Part shown: positions 23,404 to 34,599 of the stretch, piece by piece
Numbering within the stretch: the first letter of the stretch is position 1
How the letters are laid out: every line of letters begins with the position of its first letter
Program-made: the position numbers and the translations under genes
DNA from: Xylaria sp. FL1777
Taxonomy: Eukaryota; Ascomycota; Sordariomycetes; Xylariales; Xylariaceae
Assembly: GCA_022578965.1 (NCBI GenBank)
Contig: MU400687.1
Location: forward strand, 1 to 64,000
Length of the DNA stretch: 64,000 bases
Direction: 5' to 3'
Notes under the pieces: model-generated
Database searches by the model: none
Seen by the model: the letters and a program-made list of their open reading frames with translations, nothing else
What the model was told of the DNA's origin: nothing

Positions 23404-25554
23404 CTAAAATCCGCCAACGCTAGCGGCAGGTTTATTCGCCCTCCGTCCCAATAATGTTGCGCCGTCTAGATTTAGTTCAAATGCTCCTCGTTGCTGATTA
23501 CGATCGCGAACTTGTTGGCGAGCCGCCTGGGTGACAGCAGCACTATGTTGGCCATAACCTCGCGCTTCTCGATCTCTTTGTCGAGCACGCTCGCGACCAC
23601 GTTCTTGGTCCCTACCCAGATTCGTGTTGCGCATGCTTTGTTCTAGTTGCTGATCATCAGACTTGGGGGGAGGCTGAGCTTCGGTCTTGGGCTCCTCATC
23701 TGAAGATTCTTCGCTGAGATTAGTTAAACGAGATGGGCCGCCAGCTTTAGGCCCCACTTGTTTCCTCCGTTTCGCTTCTTCTTCTTGTCGGTGGACAGAA
23801 TATCCAACATCGAAGATCTCACGCAAGTTCACCGCACCAGGGGATCGGAAATCCATACGTCTTTCGCCATCTATAAACTTTGAAGCGTCAAAGGCACGAA
23901 GACGTTCGGGGTCCTGTAGCTTCTTTTCGTCGCGAGGTGCGGGGATAGGCCCTTGAATCCATGGATGGCTCAAAAATTCTCTGATGGTGTAACGCTTGTC
24001 GGGATCAACAGTCAATAGATGGCTGATAAGGTCCTGGGCGGATTTTGAAATGTCATCCCACCATGGAGAAAGAAAAGTGAATTGGCCCTTGGCGACCTTT
24101 TCCGTCAATACCTCAATACTCTCGTCATAAAACGGAGGGAAACCGCAGAGTAACGTATAGAGCACACAGCCCAAAGCCCACATGTCAACTGACTTAGAAT
24201 ATCTCTCATCCTTGACTATTTCCGGGGCAGTGTAACCAACGGTGCCGCATGGAGTCATTGTCTGTTTGTCCCACACGATCTTTGATAAACCGAAGTCAGC
24301 GATCTTAATCTGGCCAATTCCGCCAGCCCCGGCGCCAGGAATGAATTCGCCTTCATCAACTTTGTCTTCATCGCCAGGCTGTTTTGGTTTCGGGGTTTTT
24401 GACGGCACAAAGGGAATTGGGCGGAAGAGGATATTTTCTGGTTTAATGTCTCTGTGGTCAAGTTAGTAATTGATTTAATTGGGAATTGTGAAGATGCATG
24501 ATTGTTGTCAGCATCAGCTATAATTCCTCATGCTAAGTACCCTGACGCGACACTAGCAGGGTACAAATATGCTTAATCAAGACTACTTGCCGGTGAACGA
24601 CACCCATATCCTCGTGTAGATATTCGAGAGCCTTGGCCACTTGCGTAATGACATGCCTCGAGAGATCTTCGCTGAAATATGTCAGGCGGACAATCTGGTG
24701 GAACAGTTCACCACCAGGTGCAAGTTCGAGCACAATGTAGTAGTACTGTCGGGACTCAGAAAAGTCGACAAGCTTAACAATATTAGGATGATCGAGCTGG
24801 CGCATAATCTGCACCTCCTTCAGGATATTTGCTCTCTATTCAACGAATTAGCTACTGGATCTAATGGCAGGATTTAGGTCTGTTTGGAAACACAACAAAA
24901 CCAATATACGCCGGAGTGGTAAGAAACGGCGATGCGAACAAGCAGTACAGAGGACCACGAGTGGAGATTTTGACAAAAGAGAGATAGTTTTCGCACCTCG
25001 ACAGCTTTCGGAACCTTCTTAAAATCCGGATGTAAATGTTTCTGGCCCTGTGTGACGGCCCCCATGTTGGTAACGAAGACGAGATTGAGAAAACAGCGAC
25101 AGTCGAACAAAGAAAATTATAGTTGCCCGAGAGAAGCGGAAAATCAACTGCGAAGAAAACTAACCTGCATGTTGTTCATTTCGAATTTTCGGACGACCTT
25201 AATGGCAACTTCGCCGGCGCTTCCTTGACGATCCTTAGCGCGGTATACATTGCTGAAGGCACCGTCTCCCATCTTCTCTACCAATTCCCACCGTTCTAGG
25301 CCGGGATATTTGGGAAACCTTGATCGGCTCTCATTTTCTTCCCGAATGATCTGGGCCAAATGCGGATCAGGAGTCTTTTTACTCTTAGAGTTTGAAGATG
25401 ATGCACTCTGGTTCGCTTCAGCGTGGTGAGCAGCTACGCCATCGGCTTGAGCGACGCGGTTCTGATTATCAGCGGGGTGAGCAGTGTAGGCGTTGGGTAG
25501 TGGGAGATTTTTTTCATCACCGACAACCGGGCCAGGTTCTGAAGGGTTCGCCAT
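23404..25554 (-). CDS. srk1: Ser/Thr kinase of the Srk1/Rck2 (MAPK-activated) family
   Basis: Four exons on the minus strand, 25554-25165, 25047-24997, 24835-24591 and 24451-23404, give 577 aa. The kinase domain starts near residue 89: Gly-loop GDGAFSNV (96-103), VAIK with Lys119, HRD at 228-230, DIKPEN, DFG at 281-283 and APE near 305. The activation loop has TMTPCGTVGYTAPE, whose Thr-Pro (294-295) is a plausible MAPK phosphorylation site. LSPWWDDISKSAQDLISHLL is characteristic of the Srk1/Rck2 group, which works downstream of Hog1/Sty1 in stress responses. A GAGAGGIGQ-containing insert precedes DFG. The 51-nt second exon encodes GQKHLHPDFKKVPKAVE, a basic insert between kinase strands. The third intron appears to have a GC donor. 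The tail (about 400-577) is charged and disordered. Orthology is inferred from motif recall. Confidence 0.92.
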
Positions 25555-26210
25555 GGCCTTGTGCGCAGCGGGTGGAGGAGATAGGTCTTGTTTCTTCGCA
25601 GAGTCGCTGTAATTCGCTCTGGCCTGCTTGCCTATTTGAGGAACAAGTCAAATGATGTCAGTGTGCCAGGGCAAACACAAAGCCGGGGGGGACTGCAGAT
25701 CCACAGCCAGATACGGCAACATGGCGTGGATCACAGAATTAATATTAAAATGACGAGCAACAGGGAAACAGACAGAATGTCTAGGGTATCAAAACAACAT
25801 GAAGAGGGAAAGAGAGGCAAACAGAGGCCAGCAGACGGAGGAGACGAGCCGCAAAAAATAGGGGAGGATAATAAGAAATAGCGGGCATACCATGGCGAAT
25901 GAAGTTCTTTAACTGCTGAATGGTAGACATGGTTGGTGTCTGTGGTGGTAGCGCTGTGTAGGGGACGTCACCAGAGGGGCGGGTGCCAAGCACGGGCGCT
26001 CTCGGGCGGTTGATGGCAAATAAGGTTACGTTGAGACGTCACCAGGTGCAACAGCAGGCGGGCCACTGAGGCTCAAGTGATGCAGAGATGCACAGAGGCA
26101 GCTCCGTCGCCTGTGCTCTGCGAGACGGTAGCGCGTTGCAGGGAGCAAGAATCACGAGCCCACACGGAGGGAAGCTGCAGCACGAGCAGCCAGCCGCCCA
26201 GGCAGTTTGT

Positions 26211-26260
26211 TGTCTTGTCTGGTCTTGTCTGGTCTTATCTAGCTCTTGTCTTGACTTGAC
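26211..26260. repeat. Imperfect GGTCTTGTCT tandem tract
   Basis: Three to four imperfect copies of a 10-bp unit (TTGTCTGGTC, with a TTATCT variant) are followed by CTTGTCTTGACTTGAC. The tract lies about 660 bp upstream of the kinase start codon, in its probable promoter or leader. Confidence 0.6.
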
Positions 26261-28085
26261 TCGCTTCGTCCTGTCGCTATCCGGCGGCGACCTGGGATGT
26301 CGAAGCAAGATGTGGCTGTGGCTTGATGGCCCGGGAGAAGCTGATCGAGAGCCCTGTACGGCGTACGACGAGATAAACTTTCCCCTTGTTGTAACCCAAA
26401 TGAGGCAGTGATAGGGCACCTGTATGTAGTAACCCGGGAGCCGATGGGCTGGTGGGCTGGTGGGTTTGGTAGGCTTGTGCGCTGAGGTGAGTTGGAGCTA
26501 TCGTGTTGGAGAGGAAACTCAAATACTAGGCAGGCATTCAACACGTTTATTTATTGAGCTAGGGGAAGGTGTGTGTATTGAGAGAAGAAGAAGAACACGA
26601 CGACGACGCAGAACGTGAAAGAAAATAAGATTCTATGAGGACAAAATCAAGTCTGCCTGACGCTGGATCGTCGCTCTTTGACGAAGGGGGGGCGCTTTAA
26701 GATTAGAAATCGAGAGTAAAAGAAGAGAGGAAGCAGGGAAAAGTGACGGTGCCGTGCATTGGGGAAGGGATGGTATACTTGGGGGGCTCCAGTTGGCTGG
26801 TACTGGGCTGTTCGGGCGAGTTTAGGTGATGATGTAGTGCTTTTCAGGGCATGCATCCCTGGACATTAGGCGTATTTGGGTGGGTGCCTTAGGTCATACA
26901 ACCGTACTTTTAAGGGATCTCAGGATGGTCTAGGCCTGCCTGGCACATCTGGCATCACAGCCTCCAATCAGCGCAAATCAACCACGGCGATTCAGAAGCA
27001 CCTATGGGAGTAGTCAGGTAATTCTCAGCTTGCCATAGCCTGAAATTCGATATACATACCTAGGTAGATACCTACATATACCAGTATCAGGCAAATTTTC
27101 AGAGGGAATGGCCGTGACCTATGAGTCACGACCCCTAGCTACCTACATAAGATCTTGGCCTTCAGAGACCGATACTAGAAGAGCTGTCCAGGTACCTACC
27201 GAGAAAACACGACGAAGAGGGCGGAATGACCTCACAGCGCCAATACGAACGGTCCAAAGCGTTATTCTCAAGCCGACCCTCTTGAAGCAGTTACGCACCT
27301 ACTTACGCATAGGGACGACTCCTTGGCAGCTTCGGTGGGCGACAGATCGACTCTGCACCACTCAAATACCTACCTATCGTCACATCATGAACAAGGCATC
27401 ATCAATAACCATATGCAAAGCTTGGCTCTCAACCCTAAGCCTATGGAACTCTACCTGCTTTCTGCTACTACATAACCTCGAAACACTATGCTAGATACGT
27501 GAATGCACCTGGACCGTTATGGGCATCATGTTTCAGGACGCTTGTACGAAAATGACGTAAATAGTAGCAGAGGCATTGGGCGCTCTGCTGGTTTCGGCAG
27601 GACATACGTATACTAAGTATAGAGGCCACACAATAGGTACCTAATCACAGCACAGAGATAATATACGGTAGATAATATACCGGCAAGATGCGTACCTTAC
27701 GTAAGTAAGTAGTTCTTACGCCTCCCCCGTCTACTACTACCTACTATATAAGATAGTACGGTAATGACTACATCATATTCTGATCGTAGAGCGATCGAAT
27801 CATTTGATGGCAATAAATTAATCGACGATGCTCACTACGCTCTTCGATAGCGTGCCGGTCTCTGATTTGCAAAAACACCGGTTTTTTGCTTGTAAGTTGT
27901 CGATAGGGCAGAATAGGAATTAACCAATGCGACTCGCATATCACATTCGGTACCCCCAAGTCATCAACACCGGCCGCCCTTCCCCAGTTGAGGTACGCAG
28001 GGCCGGGATAGTACGGTCGAAAATGGCAATTGACGGCTACAGCTCGGCTAGTGTGGAAAATGCCATCACAGATGCCCTCGACGGA

Positions 28086-28113
28086 AAATAAACAAACAAA
28101 CAAACAAATAAAT
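28086..28113. repeat. AAAC microsatellite
   Basis: AAAC-type tetranucleotide units flanked by AAAT units, in gene-free DNA. Confidence 0.7.
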
Positions 28114-30443
28114 CGCCCTCTCAGAGCCCAGAGTTCTGCCCAGAGCCTAGAGCCCGGCGAACCGAAATGACATGCGATTCCGATGCGACAACGCAAATGC
28201 AACGGCGAAAATGCTACCTCCACCGCACTAGCGCCGTGCTAGACCCATCCGAAAGGGCGGGATCCCATGACTGTCTCGTTAGCGCGGAGACCATCTGGGA
28301 TAATGACGTATCCCTACGTGCCCCTACGTCATCATCCCTGACGCCACAACTGGACCCTTGAAGTTCATTTGCTGGTTGCGTCTCCAGCCCATGGCGAGAT
28401 TAACTTTTTGAGATGCGCCAGTCTGGAGCCGGGTTTGGTCTGCACCGTCTGCACCAACAACAGTTAAGCGCGACAATCCCACTACCTATATGTAGATATG
28501 ATCATGACCTCGCCTAGATCCCTTCGTCTATCTACATAGGTAAGCAGACTTCATCGTGGTCAAGCATCAAGTATCAAGCCAAGAGATAGTGGTCTGAGAA
28601 AAACTTCTACTTAGTTCAAAGACTCGTATGTCAGGCATTCCTGCCATAGACCATCCCACGCTACGGATGGAGATGTGGACTAGGTTCTTGGCGTCGGCAC
28701 GACAATGCCGTGAAAGTACTTGTTGGGAGCAGTTGTGGAATGGCGTCCAGGTTCTGTTGAGCAATACCGCCAAACCGCCCGTAGTATTTGCTACCCAGCA
28801 TTCGAAGAAACGATGCTACGGTAGGCAATCCTCTCAGGTAGGAGATAAGCTACCTGGCCAGAGAAACCCAATAACCTTCGCCGCTTAACAATCATCGCTT
28901 AGTGTACGCAGTATGTATACTAGACGACTCCGCGACAAGGGCAAAGTTACCTACTTCTTGCGTCTTAATATCGTACGATTCTCCCAGTCGGATTTTAGAC
29001 GGACTTGTTGGCGAAGTGGTGAACCGAGGGTAGTAACAGGCCAGGAATGTTGCTAGTCGGAACGACATAAAGTCTAGCAAACAGCTTCTACTTTTCTACT
29101 ATATTGTGAACGCGAGGCGTTTGCGTGTTGCAACGGGTTATAACTCTACACAGCTGTTTTAGACATCAAAGCATGCGATTCAAGCTTTACCTTGCGTCAT
29201 GCCCATCAATGACGCAGCGCTGGGGATTTGCAGTAATTTTGGGTGCCAGATTCCCGACAATTCGTAATCCCCTTTACACTACACTACACAGGTACAGGGC
29301 TATTACTGTAGATCCTTACCGACAGGTCTACCAATCGTATACTATGCTATATCCAGCTTGCCAAGCTAATGCTCATGCATAGATTATCGTCGTTCTCTGG
29401 CACATTTAATCAACGTGCCGGTTCGAGCTAGCAAATAGGCAATACCTCCGAGCATGTGCTGCAATGAACTCCCTGCATGGATCGATAGACGGGTATTCGC
29501 GAGCAGCAAACCAAATTTGCCTTAGTCGGTACGTCACTGCATTCGTTAACACCGAGGGAAGACAAATTATTGTCGAGACGTCCTTAAGTACCTTACTTAT
29601 TCTGACCAATAGGCTAAACTGTAGCGAGTATTGTCTCTGGAAAGTATGCCAGTAACTAATGAAGTACCTCTGCTAGGTACATACAGTAAGTAGTAGTTCA
29701 CAGATGAAAGAGGATCTACATACTTACGCAGTATGAAGCTATGATTGTTAGCTCTACACGTACATACAGTTTTTTGTGAGTCCACTAGCATACATATCCA
29801 CGTCCTAGTCAGGGCCAAGCTCCGTTAGTTTAGGATCCCAGAGGCCGGGGAAACTGCGTGTGTCGAGTTGGTAACGTTTCCCATCAATCCTTTTTTTTTT
29901 CTTCAAGCAAAAGGGACCAAAAAGGCTGTAAATAAGTACAATAAACCTATAGCTAGCATTCCACAAAAGCAAGCTTCTTTCGCTACTACACTTCTGACGT
30001 CCTCGCTTGTACCTTGCATGTGGGCTGAAAATCAAAGCCGTTCTGGTAAGGTGGCCTCTACGAGTTGCAACTTTGGCTTTGAATGCTTACATAGTCTGGA
30101 TTTAATACTTGGATAGACCTAGATATAAACGAGCTAAAGCGAATACCAATAGCGCTGTTAGGAATCGAACCCAGCATACATAACTAGGTTGAACAAACCA
30201 TTCACTTGTGACTTCAGTTCATCAAACTCAAAAGCGCGACTTGTGTGGCACTCCTCATGTGATATTCCGTAGTATTACGGTGTAGCCCGCGCTGCGACCC
30301 GAGAAAGCACCTTGAGCTACACCAGGCATACAAACCAGGCAAGTGCGCACGCCTGAATATCAAGTCTACTACTATACACATGCGTAGGTAGACTCTTCAA
30401 ACTATTAGACTGCAGCGACTACCTACCTACTTATAATACGTAC

Positions 30444-32552
30444 TTATAGCCAAACAAGCACGGCCTCGCTGCTCGCAACCGCAACACTAGCGACGCCGCC
30501 CTCGACAGCGATGGTCTCAGTATCGAGCCGCACATCCTTGACCTCGGTGCCCAAGCTCGCATACGTCCACTGGCTGCCGCCGTACGTGATGGAGTCGGCG
30601 GCTGCGCCGGCACCCGTCGGTGAGTTCAGGTGGTACACCGTGACCTGTGCGACGTCGTCGGGGACTTCGAAATCCAGCGTCACGCTGCCGCGCGCCCCGG
30701 TCGACGACGTCTGGTTCCAGTACTCCATGTTCACGGCGGCGATGCGCTTCGGCACGCCGTCCTCGTAGGCCGCGTACGCTGCAGCGTTGCTGGCGTCAAC
30801 TGATAGCTGCGAGACTTGCGTTTTCCCCGAGGTGCCCTGTTGTGTGTTGATATACGTGCTGCCGATTTCCTTTTCCCCCTAATCACTAAAAGGGAGAGAA
30901 TGAGGAAGTTGACTTACTGTGAGAATGTTAGTTTACGCCCGGGAAAATGCCTGTCAAACAATGAGGTGAGGGATAGGCCTTTGTCACATACCTATGAAAT
31001 CCGCCAGGAAGGGCTGCGAGTAGTAGTTCGAGAACACTTGTGCCGGGAGTCCTGCGCTTGTGACGGGGAGCCACAGGTTGTAACCCGCATCTTTTCAACA
31101 GCGTAAAAAGTTAGCATCTAGATATCTCTAACTATCTCGTAGACATATAGAACTACGTAGCTTCCCAAACTATGCTAATAGCTTAAATAGGGGTACCGTG
31201 TTTCTTTTCACGATCGGCAAAAGGGCAGGCGAGGATTAATATTACTTACGCATGATCTGCTGGTAATTGATACGCGCAATGCCGATGACCATGCTATAGA
31301 GGTAGAAATCAACTTGCCATAGGGCAGAACCTAGACGTGCCTGATACTCATATCTAAATATTTTAATAAACAAATATGAACTAATATTCAAGCGTGTTGT
31401 GCCATACGTACGTATTGGTAGGTTGCAGCGAATTCCCAACTTCGGATAACACTATAGAATTCGAAGTCAGTAACCAGCATGCCGGGTATGATCAACAAAT
31501 GCCACAAGAGCGTAGAAATTACGTGAGACATAACTCAATCCATATATGACCCTCTATGGTCCCAAATATAACAAAGAAACGAATGGCTTTGAGAATTCCT
31601 CACCGAACGATATCTCGGGCTGGTTAGCGCGCAACCAGTCGATGCGCACCTTGAAGGCGTCGAGATTGGTATGCGTCAGCGTGATGTTCATCAGCACGCT
31701 ACCGAGCGTGGCCGCCGTCCCCGCGTTTCCCTGGTAGTAATGGCCCGCAACCTCCTTGATGACGCCGTCGGTGTCGATGCCGAGGTCGAAGCACGTGTCC
31801 ACTGGGAATATGTCCTTATGAGACGAGGCGATGTCGAAAGCGGAGAAGACACGCCCGGACGGCACGCCAGGCACGGCGTCCTGAATCGCCGACACGTATT
31901 TCGTCCAGTTCCCGACGTATGTCTCGCTATCGAGGGTTCCTTGGTAATTCGGAGGCTGAAGCGGTATTCCGCTGGCACCGGTGAATGTGTTTGAGTAGAG
32001 ATCTGGCTCATTTCCGGGCTGGATCGAGAAGATTTGGTCTTCGGCTATCGTATCTAGTGCTGATTGCACCCAAGCAATAGGCTCGCTGATGTTCGTCGTG
32101 GCCATCGGCACTTGAACGATGTACACGGCATCAGGAAAGTTCTTTGCGAGGGTCCAATATGATGGACCAATCGTCGTGTGTCCGATATCCTGGTAGTTAT
32201 TCTGTTCGGCCACGGGCAGCGCCGTCTCGGTCTGACCGGGAAGGTATTTCCCATAATCCGGAGACGTCCCCCCTAGACGGATGTTTGGTTTTCCACCAGT
32301 TCTTGAATAGATAGAGTTCATCAAGTTGGTCGAGAAGGTATTGATATTACCCGCATCATCCACCGCATAGCGTGTAAATGAGGCTTGCTCAAAGGCTAGT
32401 CCTAGAAAATCTGGATCTATCTCCGGGGAAGCTTCTGCCGGAACAGTTGCTGGGACCTGGACCGAAAGTGAAGACCTGGGGACAGAAGCTGTCAGCGCGA
32501 TGTCTCCGAATGCCAACAATAGCCAGACAGGCTTGAGAGTTTTCCGAAACAT
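30444..32552 (-). CDS. Secreted glycoside hydrolase family 79 (beta-glucuronidase-like)
   Basis: The best-supported exons on the minus strand are 32552-31604, 31451-31412, 31353-31250, 31090-30992 and a final exon of about 30878-30444. The phases of the last junction only fit if a 14-nt micro-exon (30950-30937) is added, giving 546 aa; that part is uncertain. The protein starts with a signal peptide (FRKTLKPVWLLLAFGDIALT), so it is secreted. The acid/base Glu182 is in IQPGNEPDLY; the predicted nucleophile Glu320 lies in FVLSEVGNSL, rebuilt across intron 1. ARLGSALWQVDFYLYSM and RINYQQIM follow, as in fungal GH79 enzymes, and the C-terminal part (GVPKRIAAVNMEYWNQT onward) matches the usual beta-sandwich. 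GH79 enzymes remove glucuronic acid or 4-O-methyl-glucuronic acid from arabinogalactan or proteoglycan chains; the exact substrate cannot be told. Confidence 0.9.
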
Positions 32553-33515
32553 GATGAATTAAGGTGGCGAAAGACTGCTCTCCCATATATACACGTCATG
32601 AAAGCTTCCACCACGTCTTCGGCCCCGGGTTGAGAAAGATAATATGAATCCCAACGAACTTGAACGAGGCCAGATTAGATCCTTTATACAGAAGCCAGCC
32701 ATGCCAGGCTCCGAGTAACGGCCTCTGCGCTATGTCCCATCGCATGCCAGATCACGCAATGCCAAGACCAGTGCCGGCGTGGCCACGTCCAGTACAAGGC
32801 TCCTAGAAGGCCCCAGTGGTCACGCTCGCAGCTCGATGCTACTTGGACACCAACGAAGCAGGTCAGAGCAACACGCAGTAAGAGGCTTTCCCGGTAGTTG
32901 GCGCGATGCGATGTCGTGCTTCGAGATGATGCGCCGGACCTCGGGAGCAATGAGCTACGATTGGATCAATCCCAGATCCCACTCACTCACTCAGTGTGGG
33001 GTGCTGTAGAGCTGCCGCTTTGCGTCGTGGCCCCTGTATTCCAGCGATTTCTGTGTTTCCGTCGCGAATGACGGTATATCGGACTTGTAACCTAGTCGAG
33101 TAGTAGTCATGAAAGCTTCAATGTTTTTGTTATTTACCAGTAGACCAGTCTACTCGGCATTATATGTGTTGCATCTGAGGGAAAGTAGTGCAGAGGCTGT
33201 CGAAACGTCCCCCTGGCTCGACGTGACGAGAGTGGCAGAAGATCGGCGAATGTGCCCATGTAAGTGGTTTACTCGCGACAACATCTTCATCTACATCTAA
33301 CAATGTCAGAATACACTAGGAGTATACGTCCTGCGGGGATATTGGTGTCTACTGTCCTATAAAATTTTAGTTTATTTTGTTTCTTATTGTATTGTTGAGG
33401 GTGGGAGTTCTAGTCTAGTCTATGTATACTGATCTCAGTGATCTCGATTTTCTTGCATTGCTAATAGGAGCTGTAATGGACAAAAGCGGTCACGTTACCT
33501 GGTAATAGTCTAACA

Positions 33516-33531
33516 ACCTAGGTACCTAGGT
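33516..33531. repeat. 16-bp perfect palindrome ACCTAGGTACCTAGGT
   Basis: It is both a palindrome and two head-to-tail copies of ACCTAGGT. Shorter versions occur in many other gene-free stretches of this window. Confidence 0.7.
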
Positions 33532-33845
33532 AAGTCCGTATTGATAAGTTAGAAATTAATGCGTTTTTAGGGATTATGAGGACATTAAGACGAATGCTGT
33601 AGGTCTGCTTTCTCCTAAAGAAAGCCATCTTGTCAGTGTATCATTTGTACTGTGTCCGTACATGAGAAAAAGGATTTCTGCATCTTGTGTCTTTTCATCT
33701 TGTCTTAGGTAAGACTCCTACGAACTACCTAGTAACTACATGGGAGAGACGCTCTATTACTAGGGCTAGAATAGCCTATTTTATCCTTTTCATGAGATAA
33801 GATTCCTGAACAATGTAAGTCAGCCTGCTCTTGAAAAGCAGGGTG

Positions 33846-33871
33846 TTTTTTTTTTTTTAAAAAAAAAAAAA
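33846..33871. repeat. T13A13 homopolymer palindrome
   Basis: Thirteen T are followed directly by thirteen A. This could fold as a hairpin, exclude nucleosomes, or be the scar of a poly-A insertion. No neighbouring element supports the last option. Confidence 0.75.
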
Positions 33872-34599
33872 TTACTAAGAACCTACAAGTAGGTAAAAAT
33901 GTTTAAGGACTTACCATGATGTCCTATTAAGGTATGTAGTAATTATAGTCCTAGGTAGGTGTATTGGGAGGTAGCAATTACGTACCGGTAGGTACCTACT
34001 TAACCCATCACCTCTGCCGAAATCCAGTCTACGCAGTAAGGCAAATGAGTTAAGGTTGTTCCCCGCGCCCCGGTCCGTAAGCACACTTAAACCCCCACAT
34101 GTAAGTACTTTTTCTAGGTATGTAGGCACCCTAGTTTAGGCCTCCAGAATCCCACTAGGCTGGCACCTAACCTTCAGATACCTACAATTTACTTTTTCGT
34201 TCCCTTCTTTTTCTCTTACTTGCCTACTTCAGGCTTCGGTTCCTCACAAGAACTGCAAGGTTTTGATCCGTCTACATCAAGCAACTTTATGTGACTTGCT
34301 TTCCCTTCTCTCCCGGCATTCTAACTGTTCTATATGCAGCAACATGAGCCCTCTGTCACGTAAGTTTGGTCCATCTCACTCAAGGTTCCGAGTTCGCCTT
34401 GCTCGCCTTGCGCGGCCACACCCAAATGCATGACCGCCGCCTCTTGGCTAGCTAAGTCTTCGCCTGACACCATTCCCCATTCTCTCTTGATTGCTGTCAC
34501 GCCGTCTGTTGGGTTGATGTGGTTGAAGAATACCGTCAGCATATCAGTCTCTTTCTCCCTCGTCTTCAGATAAATAACCAGCACGTGTAATCCGTCGAT

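Larger units (their letters stand above)
25555..30443. other. Long gene-poor stretch upstream of the kinase
   Basis: Nearly 4.9 kb without a supportable gene. The part next to the kinase start (25555-26650) probably holds its promoter and a long leader; it includes a repetitive GGTCTTGTCT tract at about 26211-26260. Frames at 26039-26419, 27108-27494 and 27768-28223 have no domains or splice partners. ACCTAGGTAG-type motifs cluster at about 27057-27130, 27365-27375, 28488-28500 and 30418-30435. An AAAC microsatellite lies at 28086-28113. A GGAATCGAACCCAGC at 30161-30175 looks like a tRNA B box on the minus strand, but no tRNA fold can be completed. Confidence 0.5.
32553..34599. other. Intergenic, about 2 kb
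   Basis: Shared upstream DNA of the GH79 gene (-) and the unrecognised 426-aa gene (+). It contains a perfect 16-bp palindrome ACCTAGGTACCTAGGT at 33516-33531 and a T13A13 palindrome at 33846-33871. More TAGGTAGGT/GGTACC motifs occur at about 33950-34000. Small frames at 32684-32950, 33109-33300 and 33911-34129 show no recognisable content. Confidence 0.5.

Noticed and set aside
30161..30175. tRNA B-box-like GGAATCGAACCCAGC on the minus strand
   Set aside because: The T-arm pairs only partly and no matching acceptor, D-arm or anticodon arm can be built upstream.
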